From Streptomyces griseiscabiei (GTDB lineage Bacteria; Actinomycetota; Actinomycetes; Streptomycetales; Streptomycetaceae): a stretch of 64,000 nt of DNA. The stretch is from the NCBI RefSeq assembly GCF_020010925.1, contig NZ_JAGJBZ010000001.1, positions 2,046,001 to 2,110,000 of the forward strand, given 5' to 3'. Under the pieces are notes generated by a model. The model was not told the origin of the DNA, ran no database searches, and saw only the letters and a program-made list of their open reading frames with translations. How positions within the stretch are numbered: position 1 is the first letter of the stretch; each line of letters starts with the position of its first letter. A program made the translations under genes and the position numbers. Below are positions 16,292-24,269 of this stretch, piece by piece.

Positions 16292-17074
16292 ATGACTTCT
16301 GCGGTACGTCCGCGTGCCCGCACGCGCGCGCTGACCGGCACGTTCGCCGCGCTCAGCCTTTCGTTTGGCATGATCATGACCAGTGGAGCCACTCCGGCGA
16401 GCGCCGCCACCTGGCCGTCGGCGAACGGCAGCCAGCCGGTGTCCTCCACCATCTCGGTCTCCGGCACCAGGGACGGCGGCATGGTCCGCTACTACGGCAG
16501 CGGCGCCCTGGCCGGTGACGGCCAGGAGGAGGGCCAGGACCCGATCTTCAAGCTCGCGGCCGGCGCGACGCTGAAGAACGTCATCATCGGCGCGCCCGGC
16601 GCCGACGGCATCCACTGCGAGGGCAACTGCACGCTGCAGAACGTGTGGTGGGAGGACGTCGGCGAGGACGCGGCGACCTTCCGCGGCGGGTCCACCTACA
16701 CGGTGACCGGCGGCGGCGCGAGGAAGGCGGCCGACAAGGTCTTCCAGCACAACGGCCCCGGCACCCTGAACATCTCCAACTTCGCGGTCAGCGACTTCAA
16801 GACGCTGTACCGCTCCTGCGGCGACTGCTCCACGCAGTACACCCGCAAGGTGAACCTCAGCAACATCGAGGTCACCGGGACCGGCTCCACCGCACGGCTG
16901 GTCGGCATCAACGTCAACCGGGGCGACGTGGCGACCCTGCGGGGCATCACGATCCTCAACGACAGCGGCCGCAAGGTCATCCCGTGCCAGAAGTACAACA
17001 ACAACACCGCTGTCGGTACGGGCCCCGACAGCACCAACTGCAAGTACGCCACCTCGGACATCACCTACAGGTGA
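16292..17074 (+). CDS. secreted pectate lyase, PL3 family
   Basis: 260 aa from ATG 16292 (GAAGGA upstream). The signal peptide ends ATPASAA before TWPSANGS. The mature protein is a compact right-handed beta-helix with the PL3 signature GADGIHCEGNCTLQNVWWEDVGEDAATFRG, then ADKVFQHNGPGTLNISNF and YRSCGDCSTQYTRKVNLSNIEV. These provide the calcium-binding acids and catalytic Lys/Arg. Cys pairs (CEGNC, CGDC, PC..C) probably form disulfides. It cleaves polygalacturonate by beta-elimination outside the cell. It is divergent from the CE1-CBM2 esterase, and together they look like a small plant-debris degradation unit. A strong terminator follows. Confidence 0.92.
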   Translation: MTSAVRPRARTRALTGTFAALSLSFGMIMTSGATPASAATWPSANGSQPVSSTISVSGTRDGGMVRYYGSGALAGDGQEEGQDPIFKLAAGATLKNVIIGAPGADGIHCEGNCTLQNVWWEDVGEDAATFRGGSTYTVTGGGARKAADKVFQHNGPGTLNISNFAVSDFKTLYRSCGDCSTQYTRKVNLSNIEVTGTGSTARLVGINVNRGDVATLRGITILNDSGRKVIPCQKYNNNTAVGTGPDSTNCKYATSDITYR

Positions 17075-17101
17075 ACCCGCTCGTCACCCACCGGTGAGTC
17101 C

Positions 17102-17149
17102 CCGACGGCCGGACGGCGCCTTCCCCCACGGGCCCCGTCCGGCCGTCGG
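17102..17149. terminator. terminator downstream of pectate lyase
   Basis: Perfect 15-bp arms (CCGACGGCCGGACGG / CCGTCCGGCCGTCGG) enclose an 18-nt loop, 27 bp after the pectate lyase stop and just before the converging gene ending at 17196. Probably works in both directions. Confidence 0.75.
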
Positions 17150-17195
17150 CCGCGCACGCGGGGCGGTCACCGTCACGTTCCCGCCCCGCCCGGCC

Positions 17196-17777
17196 TCACC
17201 AGGCCTTGCGCTGCCAGAGCGGACCGATCAGCGCCCACTCCTCGTCCCACCGGTCCATCCGCCGCCGCTCCATCCGGCCGCGCACCAGCCGACCGCCCAC
17301 GAAGGGCACGGCGCCCACGAACAGGCCCGCGAGAGCGCCGACGAGCGTGGCGCGCAACCGGGCCTGCGACTCGCTCGCCGGCTTGGTGACCAGCAGGCCC
17401 CGGGCGTCCGTCCAGACGGTGACCGGGGCGCCCATCAGCGTGGCGGGGTCGACCCGGGCCTGGCCCTCGTGGGCCGAGCCGTCGGGCGCCGTCCAGCGGA
17501 CCTTCGCCCACACCTTCTCCGTGGCCGTGCCGCTCGCGCCGGAGGGTTCGGGCGCGTCCTCGGTGAGGACGGCACCCACCGGGCGCCATTCGGCGCGCTG
17601 CCGGGCGAGGCCCGACTCGACGGAGTCCGCGGCCATCAGACCGGCCGCCACACCGCCGAACAGGGTCAGCGCCCAGGCGATCAGCACGACCCAGGACTCC
17701 AGCCGGTCGCTGCGCCGTCTGAGCGGGTTGCGCCGCCATCGCCACAACCAGACCTTCGGACCACGGAATGCCACCAT
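17196..17777 (-). CDS. Rv1733c-like two-helix membrane protein
   Basis: 193 aa from ATG 17777, 8 nt after GGGAGGG; a GTG three codons earlier sits too close to that site. The helices are about residues 27-50 (WVVLIAWALTLFGGVAAGLMAA) and 148-170. They flank an extracytoplasmic domain with VWAKVRWTAPDGSAHEGQARVDPATLMGAPVTVWTDARG, the hallmark of the Rv1733c family of actinobacterial membrane proteins of unknown function. Arg/Trp-rich ends face the cytoplasm. It converges on the pectate lyase and is divergent from a BNR-repeat gene. Confidence 0.75.
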   Translation of the reverse strand: MVAFRGPKVWLWRWRRNPLRRRSDRLESWVVLIAWALTLFGGVAAGLMAADSVESGLARQRAEWRPVGAVLTEDAPEPSGASGTATEKVWAKVRWTAPDGSAHEGQARVDPATLMGAPVTVWTDARGLLVTKPASESQARLRATLVGALAGLFVGAVPFVGGRLVRGRMERRRMDRWDEEWALIGPLWQRKAW

Positions 17778-18014
17778 CGGGGGCACCCTCCCTCACACGC
17801 GCAGGACTGCCGGACCGCCCTCCCATACGGCGGCGGTCGCGCCCCTGCTCATGCGACGTGGGTCACCCCACCGGATCCGGACGGCCCCCGGCCGCCGCTC
17901 TCTCCCGCCCACACACCCGCTGACCTGCGGCGAAGGCCTCCCGAAGGGTGACTGTCAGTGGCGGGGTGCAGACTGGCCGGTGACTGGGACGACGATGTCC
18001 GGGAGGTGGCCGGG

Positions 18015-19100
18015 ATGGCTGACGTACTGCTCACCGTGGGCACACGCAAGGGGCTGTTCATCGGGCGGCGCCGCGGGGGCGCCTGGGAGTTCGACGAGAC
18101 GCCGTACTTCAACGCCCAGGCGGTCTACGCCGTCGCCATCGACACCCGTACGGACACCCCCCGGCTGCTGGTCGGCGGCGACAGCGCCCACTGGGGCCCC
18201 TCCGTGTTCCACTCCGACGACCTCGGCCGCACCTGGACCGAGCCCGCGCGGCCGGCCGTGAAGTTCCCCAAGGACACCGGGGCCTCGCTGGAGCGGGTGT
18301 GGCAGCTGCACCCGGCCGCCGCCGAACCGGACGTGGTGTACGCGGGCACGGAACCGGCCGCGCTGTACCGCTCGGCGGACCGCGGCGAGACCTTCGAGCT
18401 GGTCCGGCCGCTGTGGGAGCACCCGACCCGGGACAGGTGGGAGCCGGGGGGCGGCGGCGAGGGGCTGCACACGGTCCTCACCGACCGCCGCGATCCGCGG
18501 GCGGTGACCGTGGCCGTCTCCGCGGCCGGGGTGTTCCGCACCCGGGACGGCGGGGAGAGCTGGTCACCCTCCAACTCCGGTGTCTCCGCGGTGTTCCTGC
18601 CGGACCCGAACCCGGAGTTCGGCCAGTGCGTGCACAAGGTGGCGCGGGACGCGGTGACCCCCGACCGGCTCTATCTGCAGAACCACTGGGGGGTGTACCG
18701 CAGCGACGACGCGGGCGCGCACTGGGAGGACATCGGCGCGGGTCTGCCGTCCACGTTCGGGTTCGCCGCGGTCGCCCATCCGCACCGCGGGGACACCGCC
18801 TATGTCTTCCCGATCAACGCCGACGCGGACCGTGTCCCGGCCGACCACCGCTGCCGGGTCTTCCGCACGGCGGACGCCGGCCGCGGCTGGGAGCCGCTGT
18901 CGGCGGGGCTGCCGACGGAGGACCACTACGGCACGGTGCTGCGCGACGCGATGTGCACGGACGACGCGGACCCGGCGGGCGTGTACTTCGGCAACCGCAA
19001 CGGCGAGGTGTACGCGTCGGCCGACGACGGCGACAGCTGGAGTCAGCTGGCCTCCCATCTGCCGGACGTGCTGTGCGTGCGCGCGGCGGTCGTGGGCTGA
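18015..19100 (+). CDS. BNR/sialidase-like beta-propeller protein
   Basis: 361 aa from ATG 18015 with GGGAGG 8 nt upstream. At least five Asp-box repeats (S/T-x-D-x-G-x-T/S-W type): HSDDLGRTW, RSADRGETF, RTRDGGESW, RSDDAGAHW, RTADAGRGW and ASADDGDSW. This is the pattern of a six-bladed propeller such as sialidases or WD40/YVTN/BNR-like exo-glycosidase homologues. No signal peptide and no sialidase Arg triad can be assigned, so it is probably a cytoplasmic protein of unknown activity. It stands alone. Confidence 0.8.
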   Translation: MADVLLTVGTRKGLFIGRRRGGAWEFDETPYFNAQAVYAVAIDTRTDTPRLLVGGDSAHWGPSVFHSDDLGRTWTEPARPAVKFPKDTGASLERVWQLHPAAAEPDVVYAGTEPAALYRSADRGETFELVRPLWEHPTRDRWEPGGGGEGLHTVLTDRRDPRAVTVAVSAAGVFRTRDGGESWSPSNSGVSAVFLPDPNPEFGQCVHKVARDAVTPDRLYLQNHWGVYRSDDAGAHWEDIGAGLPSTFGFAAVAHPHRGDTAYVFPINADADRVPADHRCRVFRTADAGRGWEPLSAGLPTEDHYGTVLRDAMCTDDADPAGVYFGNRNGEVYASADDGDSWSQLASHLPDVLCVRAAVVG

Positions 19101-19257
19101 GTCATGGGACAGCGCTGCCTCAGCTCACACGCGTGCTCCAGCCGGGGGTTCCCGCTCGGCGTGGGCCTCCGGCGGCGACGTGTCGTCGATGCCGGGTCCT
19201 GTCCGCCGTACGCCGAGTCGGGCGTCGTCCGTTCCCCGGCCGGCCGCCGGTGCCGTC

Positions 19258-19974
19258 TCAGGACAGGAAGCGGCCGTAGGGGCCGTTGCGCATCCCGTTC
19301 TTCTGCTGCTGGCTGAAGTGGCAGTTGGGGTAGTCGTAGAACGAGCCGGACATCGGTGTGCCGTCGGTGAAGGAGGAGTCGGGCAGGCCGAAGGCGTGGC
19401 CCAGTTCGTGCACCATGCCGCCGTACCACCGGTTCATCGCGCCGTTGGTCCCGGCGGCACCGTCGGCGTCATGGCCGCTGAGGATCACCCAGCCGTTGCC
19501 GCCACCGCCCCCGGAGACGTTCGTCTTCTCCGCGCTGATCTCGCCGACGCACAGCCAGCGCGAGTCCGGAGCACCGAGGCCGAATCTGCTCATCAGCTCC
19601 TGCTGCATGTTGAACACCACCCACCAGTACTCTTCGCCACCGTTCGGGGTGTTCTCGTACCAGGCCCGCTGGTGGGCGCCCTGGACCACCTCCACCACGG
19701 GTTCGTTCAGGCGGAAGGTCACCCCGAGTTCCTGGCGGTAGAAGCGCTGTGACTCGCGCATGACGCCGGCGATGCCGTTGGGGTAGCGCGCGTCGTTCGC
19801 CACGTTCGACGGCCTCAGCCAGAACACTCGCACCGTCCCGGTCGGCGGGGCGGCCACCGCCGCCGTCCCCGTCGCCGCCCGGGCGGTGCCGGCGAACACC
19901 CCGGAACCGAGCGCCGCGATTCCCCCGGCCGCCGCGGTCAGTGCCGCGCGGCGCGTGAACCTGCATCCTGTCAC
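19258..19974 (-). CDS. Tat-exported zinc metallopeptidase-like protein
   Basis: 238 aa from GTG 19974 with GAGGAGGG upstream. The N-terminus has a twin-arginine signal (FTRRAALTAAAGGIAALGSGVFAGTARA). The catalytic motif is HELGHAFGLPDS, a metzincin-like HExxHxxGxxD, in the C-terminal third. SFYDYPNCHFSQQQK follows as a possible Met-turn region replaced by MSGSFYDYP. A Gly-rich loop (VSGGGGGNGWVILSGHDADG) precedes it. It is a likely extracellular protease. Neighbours give no further clue. Confidence 0.8.
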   Translation of the reverse strand: MTGCRFTRRAALTAAAGGIAALGSGVFAGTARAATGTAAVAAPPTGTVRVFWLRPSNVANDARYPNGIAGVMRESQRFYRQELGVTFRLNEPVVEVVQGAHQRAWYENTPNGGEEYWWVVFNMQQELMSRFGLGAPDSRWLCVGEISAEKTNVSGGGGGNGWVILSGHDADGAAGTNGAMNRWYGGMVHELGHAFGLPDSSFTDGTPMSGSFYDYPNCHFSQQQKNGMRNGPYGRFLS

Positions 19975-20126
19975 CGGTCACCCTCCTCATCGAGGCGTGC
20001 TCATGACAAATCACGTTAGCACCGGCATGCGAAATGGCGAACAGCGTGCGACAAGTCGGATGTTCAACGGGTCCCTGAGCAGTGCGGCGCCGTGGTCGGC
20101 CCGGACCAGTTGCTCCCGGAGCCGTG

Positions 20127-20184
20127 CGACTGGAGCGGGCCGTGTACTGCTTCAGCGACTGGTGCGGGCCGCGTACTACTTCAG
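20127..20184. repeat. tandem 29-bp repeat at the 3' end of the osmoprotectant-binding gene
   Basis: Two adjacent 29-bp copies (20127-20155 and 20156-20184) differ at three positions. The second contains the TAG stop of the substrate-binding gene on the minus strand; the same position in the first copy is CAG. A duplication just outside the gene end is a sign of local instability next to the broken transporter operon. Confidence 0.75.
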
Positions 20185-21159
20185 GAAGTGCCGATTCCTC
20201 AGGAAGTCGGTGGCGACGGTGGCGGGTTCCCCGCCCTTGGCGCTCACGGCGGTGTTCAGTTCCTGCATCACCTCGGTGGTCAGGATCTCGGCGAGCGGCT
20301 CGAGGACCTCCAGGATCTCCGGGTGCTCCTCGTCCGTCTTCCGCATCACCTGGGGGACGGCGTTGTAGATCGGGAAGAAGCTCTTGTCGTCCTCCAGGAC
20401 CCGCAGGCCGAGCGCGCCGATGCGGCCGTCGGTGGTGAAGACCTCGCCGAAGTCGCAGTTGCCCTCGGCGGTCTGGGTGTAGACCACGCCGATACCGAGG
20501 GATGTCGTCCTGCCGCCGGTGATGCCGTACGCCTTCGCGTAGCCGGGATAGCCGTCGACGCGGCTGAGGAACTCCGACTCGACACAGACCTTCGACGAGG
20601 GGTTCTCGTTGAGGTACGCGGCCATGTCGGAGTCGGTCCTCAGGTTGTTCTTCTCGGCGAAGTCCTCGGCCGCGGCGAAGGCGAAGGTGTTGTTGAAGGG
20701 GGCGCGCTCTCCCCAGACGACGCCGTTCTTCTCCAGGTCCAGGTTCTTGACCGCTCTGTACTGCTTCTCGGCGTTGAAGACGGGCTCCTGCTTCAGGAAG
20801 TCGACCCAGGCCGTGCCGGTGTACTCCCAGTAGACGTCGCTCTCCCCACGTGTCAGCTTCGCCCTGGTCTGGCTGGCGCCCTTGCTGTTGGTCTCGTCGA
20901 CGACGGTCGCGCCCGCCGCACACATCATCTTGATGGTGAGCTGACCCAGCAGGAGTTGCTCGTCGAACTCCTTGGAGCCGACTTTCACCGTGACCCCCTC
21001 GAGCGCGCCGGAATCGACCGACCCCGCCTCGACTCCGGTGCACGGGCCCTTCCCGGTGTCCGCGCCGCCCTCCGTCAGACCGCCGCCGCAGGCGGTCAGT
21101 CCGAGCAGAGCGGTCGATATTCCGGCGGCGACGGCGATCGATCTCGGTGAGGACGGCAT
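20176..21159 (-). CDS. glycine betaine/choline-type ABC transporter substrate-binding lipoprotein (OpuAC/OpuCC family)
   Basis: 327 aa from ATG 21159 (AAGAAGGA upstream). The lipobox LTAC (Cys24) is followed by a mature domain that begins VTVKVGSKEFDEQLLLGQLTIKMM, the classic opening of the OpuAC/OpuCC family. The ligand cage in this family uses aromatic residues; here YWEYTGTAW and several Tyr/Phe (FFPIYNAV, GVVYTQT) fit. It captures quaternary amines for import. The next gene downstream is only a remnant of the permease, so this binding protein is probably orphaned and non-functional in transport unless it uses another permease/ATPase set. Confidence 0.88.
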   Translation of the reverse strand: MPSSPRSIAVAAGISTALLGLTACGGGLTEGGADTGKGPCTGVEAGSVDSGALEGVTVKVGSKEFDEQLLLGQLTIKMMCAAGATVVDETNSKGASQTRAKLTRGESDVYWEYTGTAWVDFLKQEPVFNAEKQYRAVKNLDLEKNGVVWGERAPFNNTFAFAAAEDFAEKNNLRTDSDMAAYLNENPSSKVCVESEFLSRVDGYPGYAKAYGITGGRTTSLGIGVVYTQTAEGNCDFGEVFTTDGRIGALGLRVLEDDKSFFPIYNAVPQVMRKTDEEHPEILEVLEPLAEILTTEVMQELNTAVSAKGGEPATVATDFLRNRHFLK

Positions 21160-21240
21160 GACTGTTCCTTCTTTCTGGCCAGGGGTCATGAAGGGGGCGG
21201 GTCGGAGTGATCCGCTGTCGTGGATCGAGGAGGGGCGGGT

Positions 21241-21610
21241 TCAGCGGATGCCGCGAGGGGTGAGGCAGCGCTGGAGGATGCCGGCGGCCCAGTCCATCAA
21301 CAGGGCGAGCACGGCGATCATCACGGAGGCCACCAGGACGGCGAAGGGCCGGTCGCTGCGTACCGCGCCGAACAGCGTCGCGCCCAGGCCGCCCGCACCG
21401 AGAAAACTGCCCAGGGGCACGGTGGCCACGGCGAGCACGATCGCGGTGCGGGTACCGGCGCCGATGATGGGCACGGCCAGGGGCAGTTCCACGCCGAGCA
21501 GGATTCTGGCGGGGGACATGCCCATCCCCCTAGCCGCGTCCAGCACGCTGGGGTCGATGCCCTGCAGACCGACGATGGTGTTCCGCAGGACCGACAGGGT
21601 GGTGTAGCGC
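21241..21610 (-). pseudogene. truncated osmoprotectant ABC permease (OpuCB/OpuCD-like), C-terminal part only
   Basis: About 120 residues of a binding-protein-dependent permease remain: LRYTTLSVLRNTIVGLQGIDPSVLDAARGMGMSPARILLGVELPLAVPIIGAGTRTA and two further helices to the stop at 21241. It includes the EAA-like loop (DAARGMGMSPARIL). The N-terminal helices of the usual ~220-aa protein are gone. Homology stops near 21610, exactly where a plus-strand dehydrogenase fragment begins. There is no start codon with a ribosome site at the junction. The 81 bp to the substrate-binding gene show they once formed an operon; the ATPase gene is absent. Confidence 0.8.
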
Positions 21611-21979
21611 AACGGCGTCGAGCTGGAGGTGCTCTGGTCGGCGATCCGGCAGTCCGTCGGGGACTCCTTCGTCGCCTCGCACGACGCCCCTTCCATCTTC
21701 GCCGGCCACTACGACCCGTCCTTCACCCTCGACCTCTGCCTGAAGGACCTCCGCCTCATCCAAGGGCTCCAGAACGGCCTCGGCGCCGAGCTGCCCCTCA
21801 CCGATGCCGCCCGCGGCGCGTTCACGCTCGCCGCCGATCGCTACGGCCCCGACGCGGCCGAACTGCATGTCGCCAAGCGCATCGAGGACGACGCGGACGT
21901 CTCGTTCCGCCTCGCCGGAGAGTGGGTTCCGCCCTGGGAGGTCGACGACAGCGGTTCCTCGGCGCCGGTCCGTGCGTGA
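21608..21979 (+). pseudogene. truncated 3-hydroxyisobutyrate dehydrogenase-like gene, C-terminal part only
   Basis: Open from 21608 (a TAG precedes in frame) to TGA at 21977-21979. The ~120 residues read LWSAIRQSVGDSFVASHDAPSIFAGHYDPSFTLDLCLKDLRLI...PLTDAARGAFTLAADRYGPDAAELHVAKRIEDDADVSFRLAG. This matches the C-terminal helical domain, with the KDL catalytic-loop segment, of the NAD(P)-dependent 3-hydroxyisobutyrate dehydrogenase family. The whole Rossmann domain (~170 aa, GxGxxG) is missing. It abuts the truncated permease head-to-head, so both were cut by one rearrangement. Confidence 0.75.
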
Positions 21980-22111
21980 GCGTCGGACGAGGGGGAGGGT
22001 TCACCGTCACGGGCGACAACCGGGAGGGGAATCGCATTCACGTCGACGGCTCTTCCGAGGCCGGCGGTCGCGAGAAGCCGCCGGCCGCCGAGCCGTCACA
22101 CGCACCACGGG

Positions 22112-22789
22112 TTACGGCAGGCGCCAGTCCACCGGCTGGGCACCCTGCTGGATCAGCAGGTCGTTGGCACGGCTGAACGGCCGGGAACCGAAGAAGCCGC
22201 GGTCCGCCGACATCGGGGACGGGTGCGCGGACTCGATCGCCGGAAGGTCCCCCAGCAGCGGTCGCAGATTGCGCGCGTCGCGCCCCCACAGGATGGAGAC
22301 CAGCGGCTTGCCGCGCCCCGCGAGGGCCCGGATCGCCTGTTCCGTGACCTCCTCCCAGCCCTTGCCCCGGTGCGCGGCCGGCTTGCGCGGGGCGGTGGTG
22401 AGCGCTCTGTTGAGCAGCAGCACACCCTGCTGCGTCCACGGCGTGAGATCGCCGTTCGACGGCCTGGGCAGCCCCAGGTCGGAGTGCGCCTCCCGGAAGA
22501 TGTTCTCCAGACTCCCCGGCAGTGAACGCACCTCGGGCGAGACCGCGAAACTCAACCCGATGGCCATCCCGGGGGTGGGGTAGGGATCCTGTCCGACGAT
22601 CAGGACACGGACGTCATCGAAGGGCTGCTGGAAGGCGCGAAGGACATTCGCCCCGGAGGGAAGATAGGTCCGGCCGGCCGCTATCTCGGCGCGGAGGAAG
22701 TCCCCCATGGCCGCGATGCGTTCGGCCGCGGGTTCGAGAGCCTTCGCCCAGCCCGCTTCAACAAGTTCATGCAAGGGTCGTGGTGCCAC
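22112..22789 (-). CDS. ung: uracil-DNA glycosylase, family 1
   Basis: 225 aa from GTG 22789. It removes uracil from DNA in base-excision repair. Diagnostic motifs are intact: water-activating loop GQDPYP (66-71, Asp68), NRALTT after GVLLLN for uracil recognition, and the leucine-type intercalation loop [13 protein letters not shown] with His near 188. Full length for the family. A small acidic ORF lies 76 bp upstream on the same strand and may share the transcript. GC-rich actinomycetes face heavy cytosine deamination and often carry more than one ung. Confidence 0.95.
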   Translation of the reverse strand: MAPRPLHELVEAGWAKALEPAAERIAAMGDFLRAEIAAGRTYLPSGANVLRAFQQPFDDVRVLIVGQDPYPTPGMAIGLSFAVSPEVRSLPGSLENIFREAHSDLGLPRPSNGDLTPWTQQGVLLLNRALTTAPRKPAAHRGKGWEEVTEQAIRALAGRGKPLVSILWGRDARNLRPLLGDLPAIESAHPSPMSADRGFFGSRPFSRANDLLIQQGAQPVDWRLP

Positions 22790-22865
22790 AGCCCGTCACT
22801 CTACTGGTGGACACACGTCGCCCGGCACAACTCACAGGCCCGCACGCACGACCGCCGCCCTGGCG

Positions 22866-23015
22866 CTACTCTTCTGCCTCGTCGAGCGCTTCGCCGAGAT
22901 CTCCGTCGAGCGCTTCGCCGAGATCTTCGACCCGGTCGAGCAGATCACGCGGCCGGTCACCGGGAAGGAGGGGAGCCCGTTGCATCCACTGGTCAAGCCA
23001 CTCCGCCATCGCCAT
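22866..23015 (-). CDS. small acidic protein with internal heptad duplication, upstream of ung
   Basis: 49 aa from ATG 23015 (GTG at 23018 and ATG at 23009 are alternatives; GAGG lies just upstream). The sequence begins MAMAEWLDQWMQRAP and ends in a tandem repeat: DRVEDLGEAL-DGDLGEAL-DEAEE. The repeat is also visible in DNA as two 24-bp copies at about 22889-22936. The C-terminal half is strongly acidic and helical. Codon use is ordinary for the genome, though less GC3-biased than in long genes. Same strand as ung, gap 76 bp. I do not recognise a family. It may be a real small protein; an antisense artefact is possible. Confidence 0.45.
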   Translation of the reverse strand: MAMAEWLDQWMQRAPLLPGDRPRDLLDRVEDLGEALDGDLGEALDEAEE

Positions 23016-23086
23016 CACGCCTCGCCGGCCCCTCGTCTTCGATGCCCCCGTCCCGGAACTCCCGGGACCCGGCGGGGCGATCTGTC

Positions 23087-24076
23087 ATGACCGGCGGCGA
23101 GCCTCCCGTCGTCCTCGCCGTGGACTCCGGCGGGTCAGGGCTCCGCGCGGCGCTGGCCCGGGGCACCGAGGTGCTCGGCGAGCCCGCGCTCTGCGGGGAG
23201 GCGGTACGGACCGGCGAGCGCGGGATCGACGCCGGGGAATTCCTGGAGCGGCTGCTGCCCCTGGCGCGGCGGCTGCTGGACGCCGCCGGGTGCGACCGTC
23301 CGGCGGCGGTGGCCGTCGGGGCCGCCGGGTTCGCGACGCTCGGTGAACAGCTGCGCGCCGAGCTGCCGTCGGCGCTGACGCGCGAGCTGGGAGTGCGCCG
23401 GGTCGCGCTGGCGGCCGACGCGGTCACCGCGTACACCGGCGCCCTCGGTGCGCGGCCGGGTGTGGTGATCGCCGCGGGTACGGGTCTGATCGCGATCGGC
23501 ACGGACCTGACGGGCTGGCGTCGGGCGGACGGCTGGGGTCATCTGCTCGGGGACTGCGGTGGCGGCGCGTGGATCGGGCGGGCCGGGCTGGAGGCGGCCC
23601 TGCGGGCGCACGACGGGCGGACCGGCGGTTCGGCCCCGCTGCTGGCCCGCGCCGAGGAGCTGTTCGGCCCGGTGGAGGGGCTGCCCGGCCGGCTGTACCC
23701 GAGGCCCGACCGCCCGGCGGTCCTCGCGTCCTTCGCGCCCGAGGTGGCCGCCTGCGCCGGGGACGACCCGGTGGCGGCGGGGGTGCTGCGCGAGGCGGCC
23801 CGGCACCTGGCCGACGCGGCGGCGGCCGTCTGCCCGGCCCCGGCCCCGGGTTCGGGCGAACCCCGAGTGGCCCTGACCGGCGGGCTGTTCAGGCTGGGCG
23901 ACCCGCTGCTCGGTCCCCTGGAGGCCGAGTTGGCGCACCGGCTGCCGTACGCGCGGCGGGTGCCGGCGGAGGGGGATCCGCTGACGGGTGCCGTACGGAT
24001 CGGGGCGGCGCTGGCGACCGGCGGGCTCGGGTTGCCGTACGACGAACGGATGTTGTACGTGGTGGCCGAAAAATAG
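23087..24076 (+). CDS. BadF/BadG/BcrA/BcrD-type ATPase, probable N-acetylglucosamine kinase
   Basis: 329 aa from ATG 23087. An ASKHA-fold sugar kinase: phosphate-1 loop AVDSGGSGLRAAL at 11-23, LAADAVTAYTGALG then VVIAAGTGLIAIG for phosphate-2, GWGHLLGDCGGGAWIGRAGLEAALRAHDGR as the GlcNAc-kinase-type substrate segment, and ALTGGLFRLGDPLL as the adenosine motif. It would phosphorylate GlcNAc (or another aminosugar) in the cytoplasm after uptake or wall recycling. No dre operator is seen directly upstream, but a DasR-like site lies about 3 kb away before the lactonase gene. It is divergent from the ung side. Confidence 0.85.
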   Translation: MTGGEPPVVLAVDSGGSGLRAALARGTEVLGEPALCGEAVRTGERGIDAGEFLERLLPLARRLLDAAGCDRPAAVAVGAAGFATLGEQLRAELPSALTRELGVRRVALAADAVTAYTGALGARPGVVIAAGTGLIAIGTDLTGWRRADGWGHLLGDCGGGAWIGRAGLEAALRAHDGRTGGSAPLLARAEELFGPVEGLPGRLYPRPDRPAVLASFAPEVAACAGDDPVAAGVLREAARHLADAAAAVCPAPAPGSGEPRVALTGGLFRLGDPLLGPLEAELAHRLPYARRVPAEGDPLTGAVRIGAALATGGLGLPYDERMLYVVAEK

Positions 24077-24269
24077 TACCTGAAACAGGGAGAAATCCAG
24101 CCTGTCGGACAAGCGGCATCGAGGTCACCCAAGTGCGCCGCTCAGCAGATAAATGCGGTATCGATCGGCCCTGATCGGTCCGTAACTCATCAGACAAAAC
24201 AGGACGGATACCGCTCACCTGCACCCTCCCCGAACAGGGGAGCCCAAGAAGCCAGTAACATGCGGCGCC

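Noticed and set aside
22707..23090. Plus-strand frame containing the repeated VERFAEI segment
   Set aside because: The duplication is more sensible on the minus strand (DLGEALD helix with start and ribosome site); the plus frame is basic, Pro/Arg-rich and antisense to ung.
24120..24215. Inverted GCGGTATC / GATACCGC (about 50 bp apart) before the CbiX-like gene as a riboswitch or operator
   Set aside because: Only 8-bp arms with a long gap and no cobalamin-box-like motifs; too weak to call.
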